The translations under genes were made by a program, and so were the position numbers. 21,105 bases of DNA. Source: CAYNWT01 sp964450955. Lineage in GTDB: Bacteria; Planctomycetota; Planctomycetia; Planctomycetales; Planctomycetaceae. This document shows, one piece after another, positions 8,030 through 15,585 of this stretch. A model generated the notes under the pieces. That model searched no databases, had not been told where the DNA came from, and saw only the letters and a list, made by a program, of their open reading frames with translations. Position 1 is the first letter of the stretch; every line of letters starts with the position of its first letter. The stretch spans positions 1 through 21,105 of the forward strand of contig CAYVFI010000061.1 in assembly GCA_964450955.1 (NCBI GenBank), read 5' to 3'.

Positions 8030-8055
8030 TGACGCCCGGTTCTAGCCGGGCGTCA
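8030..8055 (-). terminator. Hairpin terminator candidate after the glucose dehydrogenase gene
   Basis: There is a perfect 10-base stem (TGACGCCCGG / CCGGGCGTCA) with a 6-base loop. Read on the minus strand it is followed by AGTTTTCAG, a short T-run. It lies about 65 bases past the stop of the glucose dehydrogenase gene and just before the DJ-1 start, as expected for a terminator between two same-strand genes. Confidence 0.65.
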
Positions 8056-8120
8056 TTGGTTCTGGTTGGTCGCCTGACAAACGGTCGCCGGGGACTCGAT
8101 TAGAAAAGCCTGCGTCGGCT

Positions 8121-9227
8121 CTAGCCTTCGGCCACATTGACCCAAACTTTTAGTGCCTCTTTGACTTCGACAAGCAGACGCATCATCTCAGCGTAGTTCT
8201 CAAGTCCATCCACCGGATGAGTGAGAATCTTCTCCGTCACGCCAGGATAAGTCACCTCGCCTAACGCCAGATCGGCGATCCCGCTTTCGAAGTGACGGAA
8301 GTTGGCGTTCACAGAACCCAGTAACAGCTTGTTACCCAGCACCCAATTCAAGTTAAGCGCGTCGGAAGGAACTTCCACTTTACGCTCACCGCCTGTGATA
8401 CTGGTCCAGACAATCGCTCCGTTGTGCCCCAGCACTTCCATGCACTCGAACGCCACGGCACTGCTGCCCGTGGCTTCGACAATGATGTCCGCCTTGCCAA
8501 CCTCGGCTGCAATTTCCTGCAACGACTTCTCCGACGTACTCACGTAAGTCGCACCGTAGCCTTCGGCGATCTCAGCCTTAACGTTGTTCTCTTTGGGGCT
8601 TCGAGCCAGCGTGTAAACCTGCAGTCCACGAAGTCGTAGAATCAGCGTTGCCAGCAAGCCAATTTGACCGGAACCAGTCACGTAGGCAATCTTTGGTTCC
8701 CAAACCTGCAGCCGCTTTTGAGCCTCAAACAACTGCTCAACCGCCTTTGCCGCACAGCTCATGGGTTCAGCCAGAACGTGGAGATTCTTAAGGCCGACCG
8801 GCATTTGGACAATGAATTCTTCGTCGTCCACAAAGTATTCGGTTAGGTACCCGTGCAGCAGGTTGATACCTCGCTCGTAGTACTCTTCTTCACTGGTGAT
8901 GTCACTGCGGCCGATGCGGTCGTAAATAGAACCGCCAGGTCGCCGCACGGTGCACGTCACATAATCGCCGACGCTGACTTTCCGAACGTTCTCGCCAATT
9001 TCGGTCACAACGCCAAAGCACTCGTGGCCGAGCACAAGAAAGTCGTAACCCGGAGGCGCGTTGCCGTACAGAGCGTCGTTAATTTCGCGATCGGTCGCGT
9101 CGACACCCACTTTCAAAACCCGCACCTTCACACCCCGCCCATTGGGGATCGTGTCCAGTTGGGGTTCTTCCAGGTCACTAAGGTGAACGCTGTTGGGCTG
9201 TCCGGGCCGAACGGCAATGGCTTTCAT
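8121..9227 (-). CDS. Glucose 1-dehydrogenase-like zinc alcohol dehydrogenase
   Basis: This 368-residue medium-chain dehydrogenase matches the glucose dehydrogenase subfamily that oxidises D-glucose to gluconolactone with NAD(P)+. The N-terminal catalytic domain carries GVDATDREI and VLGHECFGVV (zinc-site His and Glu). The position that is Cys in most zinc alcohol dehydrogenases is Asp in GVDATD, as I recall for the Haloferax enzyme. The structural zinc lobe has lost its cysteines; the region reads VTCTVRRPGGSIYDRIGRSD. The Rossmann domain has VTGSGQIGLLATLILRLRG, with LARSP after the second strand, which would suit NADP. Substrate is inferred from subfamily only; another aldose is possible. 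It is probably monocistronic. A gluconate pathway link with gnd in this window is possible but they are not adjacent. Confidence 0.85.
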   Translation of the reverse strand: MKAIAVRPGQPNSVHLSDLEEPQLDTIPNGRGVKVRVLKVGVDATDREINDALYGNAPPGYDFLVLGHECFGVVTEIGENVRKVSVGDYVTCTVRRPGGSIYDRIGRSDITSEEEYYERGINLLHGYLTEYFVDDEEFIVQMPVGLKNLHVLAEPMSCAAKAVEQLFEAQKRLQVWEPKIAYVTGSGQIGLLATLILRLRGLQVYTLARSPKENNVKAEIAEGYGATYVSTSEKSLQEIAAEVGKADIIVEATGSSAVAFECMEVLGHNGAIVWTSITGGERKVEVPSDALNLNWVLGNKLLLGSVNANFRHFESGIADLALGEVTYPGVTEKILTHPVDGLENYAEMMRLLVEVKEALKVWVNVAEG

Positions 9228-9331
9228 CGTCTGTCCTGAGTTGCGAGTTCAAAGTAGCGAACCGGCTATTGTAGCGAGAAGACATCCGTAAACCACCGAA
9301 CCAAAACGCGTTGAATGCCTTCACACGACGG

Positions 9332-10021
9332 CTAAAACGGGACATCCAACGCACCGCAAAGAAACTGCATTAACGGCTTCCCCTTCCTGAAAGTGGCAAC
9401 AGCTTCCTTCATGAATCCGGGGCTTTCGATTTCTGAATCGTCCAGTTCACGAGCCGCAAAGAAGTCTTTGCGTTTCATGTCCTCGATGTAAATGTGTTCC
9501 GGGTCGAACCCACGTGGCGGGCGTTTGAGGCTATCCCCGCCAAGTTCCATCATCGAACTAAAAGCCTTGCCGTGCGCGGCTTTCTTCCAGGCGGCGGGAT
9601 CTTCGCTGATGGCTTCCCGAATCAGTTTCGCCACCTTTGGTTCCGGCCGATAGATGCCAACTCCGACGAACACACTTCCCGGTTCGATATGAACATAGAA
9701 GCCCGGTGCATGAACATCTTTGCCCGCTTCGTGTCGGAAGTGCATGCCGATGTTGGTCTTGTAGGGGCTTTTGTCTTTGGCGAACCGTGTGTCGCGGTAG
9801 ATCCGCATCATGCTGCCACCGCTTTTCTTTGGGATCGCCAAAAAGTGCGGCGCGAACTTCTGCAATTGATCACTCATGTCGGCGATGAACTGCATTGACG
9901 GTTCGACAATCGCCGTCTCGTACCGCGGCTTGTTCTTGTTGAACCAATCGCGGTCGTTGTTTCGCTTAAGCGACTTCAGAAACTTAAGTGTGTCGGCGGG
10001 GTAGCCTTTGAACGCTGACAT
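9332..10021 (-). CDS. DUF2461 domain protein
   Basis: This is a 229-residue protein of the DUF2461 family, present over its whole length. Blocks seen include TLKFLKSLKRNNDRDWFNKN near the N-terminus, then MMRIYRDTRFAKDKSPYKTN and the strand GFYVHIEPGSVFVGVGIYRP. The C-terminus ends in a PLMQFLCGAL-like segment. Biochemical function is not established for the family. There is no signal peptide or membrane segment, so it is cytoplasmic. The start has no visible Shine-Dalgarno sequence. It lies 104 bases upstream of the glucose dehydrogenase gene on the same strand and could be cotranscribed with it. It is separated from the thioredoxin gene by about 196 bases that hold a hairpin. Confidence 0.93.
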   Translation of the reverse strand: MSAFKGYPADTLKFLKSLKRNNDRDWFNKNKPRYETAIVEPSMQFIADMSDQLQKFAPHFLAIPKKSGGSMMRIYRDTRFAKDKSPYKTNIGMHFRHEAGKDVHAPGFYVHIEPGSVFVGVGIYRPEPKVAKLIREAISEDPAAWKKAAHGKAFSSMMELGGDSLKRPPRGFDPEHIYIEDMKRKDFFAARELDDSEIESPGFMKEAVATFRKGKPLMQFLCGALDVPF

Positions 10022-10101
10022 TGACGGCTCGTTGTGGGTTCGGACTTCTCGGACGTTCGTTCCTGAATCCTATGAGGAATTGACCAGCTTCCACAAACGA
10101 A

Positions 10102-10137
10102 GAACGGACGCAAAACCAATTGGCTCTGCGCCCGTTC
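10102..10137 (-). terminator. Imperfect hairpin, possible terminator of the thioredoxin-like gene
   Basis: GAACGGACGCA at 10102-10112 pairs with TGCGCCCGTTC at 10127-10137 (11 bases, one mismatch). On the minus strand it is followed by TTCGTTTGT. It lies about 80 bases past the stop of the exported thioredoxin-like gene and before the DUF2461 gene. Stem quality is good but the T-run is broken, so this is a moderate call. Confidence 0.4.
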
Positions 10138-10217
10138 AGAGCGTTCGTTGCTTCGCCGCCATGAGTTGCCTCCGTCTTGCAGGCAGGTGGTCGATTCAGT
10201 CCGTTAAGCGTTGAACG

Positions 10218-11177
10218 CTACTTCTTCGCGATGATTACGGACGAATCCTTCAGGGCGGTCCGAGCATGTCGCCGCAACGACAGTGATAGCTGCTCAGCCG
10301 TGCGGAAGCCTTCCATTCGTTCAACAATCCTGAGATCCGGTGACACGATCAGTGTTGTTGGCAGGCTACGAATGCCCATTCGTGAAACAAGGTCCTTGTT
10401 GACGTCAGAGTCAATCTTTACTGAGACATACTGAGCCGCATTGACGCTGCGGACAAACCCTGCATCCTCAAACGACTCACTTTTCAGCTTCTTACAGTAA
10501 GAACACCACGGAGCTGTCACTGTGATAATCATCGGTCGACGATTTTGCAAAGCGAACTCAGCCGCCGGCGTCAGTTCAGTCTGCCAGCGAATGCCGCTGG
10601 TTCGACCGGTGCTGGTGTAGCCGTAGCCAGGACCGAAACCGGACGATGGATAACCAGGTTCAGGATTGCTGTAGGTTCGCGGTCGCCCATTCAGTTCACG
10701 CGAACGAAGGTCACGACTGTAGTCCTGGTTCCCGTAGTCGCGAGCAGGACGGTAGGTGCTGCCGTAGTCGTAGCCGGGAAACTCACGGTCCATGGATTGA
10801 AAGTCATCGCGGTAAAACGACCCGGCACGTGAGTTGATACCCTGACCACGTCGGACTGGCGTGTAAGTTTCTCGCGAGTTGTAGTTGGTCTCCAGTGAGC
10901 CACCGCGGGACCCATGACACGGGCGGCGTGTCCTGCCGTCCGGAACAGGCTGACCGACCTGACCCGCCTGGCCAAACGGCCGGACTGCTGGTGTGTAGTC
11001 ATCTTGTGCCGGGTACCGCGAGTAGCCGTAATCACTTGGGGGAACAGATGGAGTGTAGCCGTTGGTTATCGCCGGAGCCGCGGCCGGATAGGAGTTCCTT
11101 GAACCCGACTGAGCCTGCGCGATGTTGCCGATAGTTAAGACGGCAGTGAGTGTCAGTACTGCTTGCAATTTGCTCAT
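10218..11177 (-). CDS. Exported thioredoxin-like protein with Tyr/Arg/Gly-rich disordered N-terminal half
   Basis: The protein has 319 residues from ATG 11177, which has the strongest ribosome site in the window (GAGGAGA). The frame is open to 11327 but a signal peptide begins exactly at this ATG (MSKLQAVLTLTAVLTIGNIAQAQ). Residues about 25-190 are low complexity, rich in Tyr, Arg, Gly, Pro and Asp, with short recurring pieces such as DYG, RDY and GYG. Residues about 195-319 are a thioredoxin-fold domain: TAPWCSYCKK with the C225-x-x-C228 pair, and the cis-proline loop SLPTT. It is probably a periplasmic or surface thiol-disulfide protein. The disordered half could bind wall or matrix. It diverges from the MoxR operon across a palindrome-bearing region. 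Confidence 0.87.
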   Translation of the reverse strand: MSKLQAVLTLTAVLTIGNIAQAQSGSRNSYPAAAPAITNGYTPSVPPSDYGYSRYPAQDDYTPAVRPFGQAGQVGQPVPDGRTRRPCHGSRGGSLETNYNSRETYTPVRRGQGINSRAGSFYRDDFQSMDREFPGYDYGSTYRPARDYGNQDYSRDLRSRELNGRPRTYSNPEPGYPSSGFGPGYGYTSTGRTSGIRWQTELTPAAEFALQNRRPMIITVTAPWCSYCKKLKSESFEDAGFVRSVNAAQYVSVKIDSDVNKDLVSRMGIRSLPTTLIVSPDLRIVERMEGFRTAEQLSLSLRRHARTALKDSSVIIAKK

Positions 11178-11595
11178 CAAAGTTCTCCTCAAAATGAGTC
11201 TGAATGTTGCATCACATCGCAGTCGGTCTCTCTCCCGGTTCCGCGAGCTGATTTCTGTCTGAACCAAAACGCAGGTCTCGTGCCACACATGCCGCCGTAT
11301 GATCGGATACACAAAAAACGCTGCCAATCGTCACAACGGGCAAGCCTGAGCGTGTCTAACGCGCATAATCTGCGACTAACTGTCTGGTAATTCGTACAAC
11401 GGCGTGTCGCCTGAGTCACGAACAACGTCAAACTGATCACAGACAAATTCCGGTCTGACACGAATCAAACCCAATGACATGGTGATTCGTACGAATCATG
11501 GTTGGGACCGATTGGCCTGACAATTGGCACTCTCGCGGCTGTGAGCGAATCGAAGGTCTGATATCCTAAGTAAACCGAATTAATGAGGGCTAAGG
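11178..11595. promoter_or_regulatory. 418-base divergent control region
   Basis: This gap lies between the start of the exported thioredoxin-like gene and the start of the DUF4129-like operon and should hold both promoters. It contains no convincing gene; the open frames inside read like non-coding translation. ACGAATCA occurs at 11460-11467 and 11491-11498 and in reverse at 11483-11490, and ATTCGTAC recurs at 11390-11397. No confident -35/-10 pair could be assigned. Confidence 0.5.
11483..11498. promoter_or_regulatory. Perfect 16-base palindrome TGATTCGTACGAATCA
   Basis: The site is self-complementary over all 16 bases, and outer CCCAA (11470-11474) and TTGGG (11502-11506) extend it as a broken dyad. 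An extra ACGAATCA half-site lies at 11460-11467. It sits about 98 bases before the DUF4129-like start. Such symmetry suits a dimeric repressor or activator. The regulator is unknown. Confidence 0.45.
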
Positions 11596-13260
11596 ATGAC
11601 GTTGTTCGCACAACTACGACGGATCGCAATCGCTGCCATGTTCATGGTCGGCGTGGCCTCCGCTCAGGACAATCCGTCTCACCGCGAACTCAAACGCCCC
11701 GGCATGGACATGGGGCAGGCTCAGCTTCGGTTAGAACTTCTCCAGCGCCTGCAGCAAATCGCGAAGGATCGTCAGGAACGCGGGCAGGAACCGTTCGACA
11801 TCAAGAAGCTGCCGCCTCAGGTTCGTCAGCAGTTGGAAAAAGTCTTAAAGCAGGACAAGCAACTCAAGAAACAGATTGATACGGAAAACCGTCCTGACCA
11901 GGCTCCACGGACCGCCCCACGGACCGCTCCACGAAACGACCCAACCAACAGCCCGCCCGACCAACCAAATCGCAATCAACCCGGCGCGCGATCGAAGGAT
12001 GGTTCCTCTTCCAACAACTCAGAACAAAAGAACTCGCTAAAGAAACTGCTCGAACAGTTTAGGAATCGCCAGGCACGAAACCGTGATGAGCGAAATCGAT
12101 CACCGCGGGATGAAAAAGATTCGCGACTGCAGAACCCTGCAGACCAACCTCAGTCCGGTGGCACTACCGGACGGCAGCCTCTCCCGCCAAACGGACGTCA
12201 GCCGAACCGAACAGGCAACGGTACCCCGTCGCAACGCCCGCTGTCTCAGAATGAAATTGACGGATTCGATATCGCCGAATATCTCAAGCGGCTGGAACAG
12301 TTGGAACCACGGAAGCCGACGCCAGGCACACAGCGGCCGCGCGATCGTTCAAAAGGGAATTCAATTCGAACGCCCCAACGTCCCGGCACAAACAATCGTG
12401 GTTCAAATCCAGACTCGAAATCTCCAGGCAACTCGACCAGGTCAACCAGGCCGTCGTCTTCCCCGCTGTCTCGAAAGACATGGAAAAAGTTGTGGGATAG
12501 CGCGAAAGCGCCCGAGACCAAGCCAAGGCCGAAGTCTCCGAAAAACCCCAACGCCAATCTGCCCGATGCAACGAATTCCGACGAAAACAACAGTGGCACC
12601 AACGGCGCCGCAGCGGGAGGGTCTCCACCCAACGGGGCCGGCGGGAAAGGTTTCTTCTCTAACGCCATGCGTCGTACGGCCGAGAGCATGATTGATGATC
12701 TGGGAGACATCATTAAAAACCAAAAGCCTGGCACTTCACAACGGCCTCGGCAAAGACCGGCAGCGGGCATGTTTAAGGGGCTCAGAGATTTCAGCCGCAA
12801 GACTGGTGAGTTGTTTGAGAACACGACTGGTCGCGCGAGTCGCGGTGCCGGCGGTGGAGTGCAAATGCCGTCTGCTCCAGACCCCATGTCGCTGCTGCCT
12901 TTCCTCGTGCTTGCCATCCTGCTGGCAGGCGGCTGGTTCATGCTGCGTTCTGCCAATTCATCCGCGGCGGTTCCAGCCATTGTCGGTGCAAGTACCACCT
13001 CCATGCCGCGCGGTATTAATTCGCGGCAGGATGTCATTGACGCGTTCCATGTCATCGCGGCCGATTCACCCGCCGTCAAAGGCAACTGGTGGACCCACTC
13101 CCGCGCCGCGCGAGCCCTGCGGAAACTCATGCCGCAGCGCAACGACGATCTCAGCAACCTGACCCGCGTCTACGAAACCGCCCGCTATCTTCCGCCAAAT
13201 CAGGAACTGACGGCCGAGCAGTTGCAGACGGCTCGAGAAGCGATCGGACGGTGTTCGTGA
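11596..13260 (+). CDS. Membrane protein with long basic disordered region and DUF4129-like C-terminus
   Basis: The 554 residues begin with a signal peptide (MTLFAQLRRIAIAAMFMVGVASAQ), then a Gln/Lys/Arg-rich helical stretch (about 25-95). A long Pro/Arg/Asn/Ser-rich region follows (about 95-425), with a small PRTAPRTAPR repeat. There is one membrane segment (about 432-452, MSLLPFLVLAILLAGGWFML). The C-terminal 80 residues (SRQDVIDAFHVIAADSPAVK, WTHSRAARALRKLM, LTRVYETARYLPPNQELTAE) resemble the tail of DUF4129 proteins, which usually accompany MoxR ATPases; this match is by pattern and is moderate. With the signal peptide, the disordered part would lie outside the inner membrane and the DUF4129-like tail inside. 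GAGGG precedes the ATG. First gene of a three-gene operon; its stop overlaps the next start. Confidence 0.8.
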   Translation: MTLFAQLRRIAIAAMFMVGVASAQDNPSHRELKRPGMDMGQAQLRLELLQRLQQIAKDRQERGQEPFDIKKLPPQVRQQLEKVLKQDKQLKKQIDTENRPDQAPRTAPRTAPRNDPTNSPPDQPNRNQPGARSKDGSSSNNSEQKNSLKKLLEQFRNRQARNRDERNRSPRDEKDSRLQNPADQPQSGGTTGRQPLPPNGRQPNRTGNGTPSQRPLSQNEIDGFDIAEYLKRLEQLEPRKPTPGTQRPRDRSKGNSIRTPQRPGTNNRGSNPDSKSPGNSTRSTRPSSSPLSRKTWKKLWDSAKAPETKPRPKSPKNPNANLPDATNSDENNSGTNGAAAGGSPPNGAGGKGFFSNAMRRTAESMIDDLGDIIKNQKPGTSQRPRQRPAAGMFKGLRDFSRKTGELFENTTGRASRGAGGGVQMPSAPDPMSLLPFLVLAILLAGGWFMLRSANSSAAVPAIVGASTTSMPRGINSRQDVIDAFHVIAADSPAVKGNWWTHSRAARALRKLMPQRNDDLSNLTRVYETARYLPPNQELTAEQLQTAREAIGRCS

Positions 13261-14537
13261 TGCAGCAGGTTCTCTTCACACTATTTGCGATTTGGTTTGT
13301 GGTTCCAGCCACTGCAAACGCGCAGGAACCGGACCCGTTTGGGTTTGATTTCACCAATTTCCTGTGCGAACAAGTTGGGCTTCAGACGGTCGCTTTGGCC
13401 GACGCGAAACGAACACCAAAAGACAGCGTGCTGATTCTTGTTGGGCACGGTGCCGATGTTTTCTCGTCTGACCTGGCAAAGTTTGTCAACAACGGTGGTG
13501 CGGTCCTGTTTGCGACCGATCAACACAGCCGCAGGTCTAGATTATTCAAATTGCGGCAGGGGCCGCACCAAATAAGTGATAGAGATCAATGGTATCAGGG
13601 GCACAGCGACTGCTTTCGTGTGCCGGTCCTTGAACACGAGATTACACGCGGCGTGAAAGAAATCATCGTAAATCGCGCCGGCGGAATTGAACGCAGGTCG
13701 ACTAGCTTCAGGCGGCTGGCGAATCTGCCGGAGTCACGCTACGGATTGCTGGAAGTCTACGACGGCACTCCCGGACGTCTGGTCCTGCTGTCGGACCATA
13801 GCCCGTTCACGAATGACATGTTGATGCACGGGGATAACGCAATCCTGACCGTGAACATTATTAACTGGCTGTCCGAAGGCCGTTCCAAAGTTTCTTTCAT
13901 CGCCGATGCCACGCAACTGGGAGGAGCCAACCTGCCACCGATGTTGCCGCCCGACGAGATGCCGCCAATCGATCCCGACGACATCCCCAATGACACAAAA
14001 ATGGCAATCGCGAACCGGTTCCTGAAAGAGGTCGAACGCGACAACTTGTTCAATCGGTTCCTGAAAAAGATTCCCGATTACATGGTCTGGCGATGGATCA
14101 TCATTCTCCCAACCATGCTGATGGCGTTCATTCTGTTTCGTCGCCTGTTGCGTCGGCGTTCTGTAATCAAACCGCCGGAACTCCATGCCGCAAACGGATC
14201 TGAAGCTCGCGCGTTGACGATGATTCGCACACAGACGCTTCGACCTGCCGCTCAGGAACTTGCCAAAGATCTAATGCGAACGCTAACTGGTTCCGGACAC
14301 CTGACCAGAGCGTGGACGTTAAGCCGTCGTGACGTTTGGGTGTCGCCAGGTGTTGGTGAATCCCCAAAGCGCGTTCAGGCGGACGTGCAGAAGATGAGCG
14401 AAATCGCAACCGGTTCTGACCGCCGGCGTCGCATGAAGCCTCGAGAACTCACTAAGCTGGCCGCGAGAATTGAGGAATTAAAGTTCCTACATAGCACGGG
14501 CCAGTTGCGTTTGCGGCCCGAGACTGCCACAACATGA
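13260..14537 (+). CDS. DUF4350-like exported membrane protein
   Basis: The frame is open from 13089, but the signal peptide starts at the ATG 13260 (MQQVLFTLFAIWFVVPATANAQ), which shares its A with the preceding TGA stop (TGATG), so translation is probably coupled. The protein has 425 residues. Residues about 25-250 form an alpha/beta domain like DUF4350 (KDSVLILVGHGADVFSSDLA, then KFVNNGGAVLFATD), a glutamine-amidotransferase-like fold without obvious catalytic residues. A membrane segment spans about 275-297 (MVWRWIIILPTMLMAFILF), followed by RRLLRRR and a cytoplasmic tail of about 125 residues. DUF4350 proteins are known neighbours of MoxR and DUF4129 genes, which supports the call. The periplasmic domain would face substrate or wall, the tail could contact the MoxR ATPase. 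Confidence 0.78.
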   Translation: MQQVLFTLFAIWFVVPATANAQEPDPFGFDFTNFLCEQVGLQTVALADAKRTPKDSVLILVGHGADVFSSDLAKFVNNGGAVLFATDQHSRRSRLFKLRQGPHQISDRDQWYQGHSDCFRVPVLEHEITRGVKEIIVNRAGGIERRSTSFRRLANLPESRYGLLEVYDGTPGRLVLLSDHSPFTNDMLMHGDNAILTVNIINWLSEGRSKVSFIADATQLGGANLPPMLPPDEMPPIDPDDIPNDTKMAIANRFLKEVERDNLFNRFLKKIPDYMVWRWIIILPTMLMAFILFRRLLRRRSVIKPPELHAANGSEARALTMIRTQTLRPAAQELAKDLMRTLTGSGHLTRAWTLSRRDVWVSPGVGESPKRVQADVQKMSEIATGSDRRRRMKPRELTKLAARIEELKFLHSTGQLRLRPETATT

Positions 14538-14576
14538 CACCACTCAAATTGAATTGACCGACAGAAGAGGAACTGA

Positions 14577-15536
14577 GTGTCTGCATCAACTCTTGAAGAC
14601 GTATCGCGAAGCGTAAGCCTGCTGCGAAAGAAAACGCTGGACTCCGTGGGGCAGGTTGTTGTCGGTTTGGAACCGGTCACGCTGCAATTGCTGACCGCCC
14701 TGATTGCCGGCGGCCACGTCCTTTTGGAAGGCGTCCCCGGCACGGCCAAGACGACTTTGTGTCGAACCTTCTCGCACATTCTGGGTATCGACTACCAACG
14801 GGTGCAGTTCACTCCCGACCTGCTGCCATCAGACGTCACCGGTACACAGATTCTGGACCGCGACAGCAGCGACTTTGTGCTCAAGAAGGGCCCCATCTTT
14901 TGCCAGATGTTGCTCGCCGACGAACTCAACCGCGCACCCGCTCGAACGCAGTCGGCGTTGTTGGAAGCAATGCAGGAGAAGCAAGTCACGATCGAAGGGC
15001 ACACGCTGCAGTTGCCCCAGCCATTCATGGTTCTTGCGACGCAAAACCCAATTGAACAGGAAGGGGTGTACCGTCTTCCGGAAGCGCAGCTGGACCGGTT
15101 CCTGTTCCGTATCGAAGTTGGGTACCCGGGCCGCGACAGCGAAGTCGATATGCTGGACCTGCACAGCAGCCAAATCCCCACACCTGATCCGCTGACGACC
15201 GCCGAAGAAATCATCTCTATCCAAAACAGCGTCGATTTGATTTACGGAACGCGCGAACTGCAGGAGTACATCGTCGATCTGGTTCGCGCAAGTCGTCAGC
15301 ATCCTGAGCTGATTCTTGGCGGCAGCCCCCGCGCGGCCATCTTCCTCATGAAAGCCGCCCGCGCGAGGGCTCTTCTGCTGGGCCGCGCGTATCTGACTCA
15401 TGAAGACATTCAGGAAGTCGCCCTGCCCGTCCTGGGTCACCGGCTCATCATGAAGCCGGAAGCAGAAATGGAAGGCAAACGCGTTGACGTGATCGTAAAA
15501 GAAATCATTCAAAGCGTACCCGTCCTGCAGTCTTAG
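14577..15536 (+). CDS. MoxR-family AAA+ ATPase
   Basis: This 319-residue AAA+ protein starts at GTG 14577 with an AGAGGA ribosome site. Walker A is GVPGTAKT (residues 52-59, K58) and Walker B LLADE (D115, E116) in LLADELNRAPARTQSALLEA. Sensor 1 is in MVLATQNPIEQEG, and PEAQLDRF follows. The C-terminal lid runs to the end. It is the typical AAA_3/MoxR type: a cytoplasmic chaperone-like ATPase thought to assemble or activate partner proteins, often with von Willebrand or DUF58 proteins. It is third in the operon, 39 bases after the DUF4350-like gene. The next gene is a sulfatase, so the usual DUF58 partner is not adjacent. No defect in the motifs. Confidence 0.96.
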   Translation: MSASTLEDVSRSVSLLRKKTLDSVGQVVVGLEPVTLQLLTALIAGGHVLLEGVPGTAKTTLCRTFSHILGIDYQRVQFTPDLLPSDVTGTQILDRDSSDFVLKKGPIFCQMLLADELNRAPARTQSALLEAMQEKQVTIEGHTLQLPQPFMVLATQNPIEQEGVYRLPEAQLDRFLFRIEVGYPGRDSEVDMLDLHSSQIPTPDPLTTAEEIISIQNSVDLIYGTRELQEYIVDLVRASRQHPELILGGSPRAAIFLMKAARARALLLGRAYLTHEDIQEVALPVLGHRLIMKPEAEMEGKRVDVIVKEIIQSVPVLQS

Positions 15537-15552
15537 CCAACGCGCGTTAAAC

Positions 15553-15583
15553 TGGGTTCCGAACCAACTCCATCGGGAACCCA
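15553..15583 (+). promoter_or_regulatory. Inverted repeat immediately before the sulfatase start
   Basis: TGGGTTCC (15553-15560) and GGAACCCA (15576-15583) are perfectly complementary with a 15-base loop. The right arm ends two bases before the GTG start of the sulfatase and covers the place where a ribosome site would be. No T-run follows. It could end transcription of the MoxR operon with help from Rho, or hide the sulfatase start. No decision is possible from sequence. Confidence 0.4.
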
Positions 15584-15585
15584 CA

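Noticed and set aside
11189..11461. Possible small gene on the minus strand in the 11178-11595 gap
   Set aside because: The translation has no domain-like features and overlaps the leader and signal region of the exported thioredoxin gene; the gap is better read as control DNA.
12246..13157. 303-codon minus-strand frame inside the DUF4129-like gene
   Set aside because: It is antisense to a gene with signal peptide, membrane segment and operon overlap; its Gly/Arg/Ser-rich translation follows from the Pro/Arg codon usage of the real gene.
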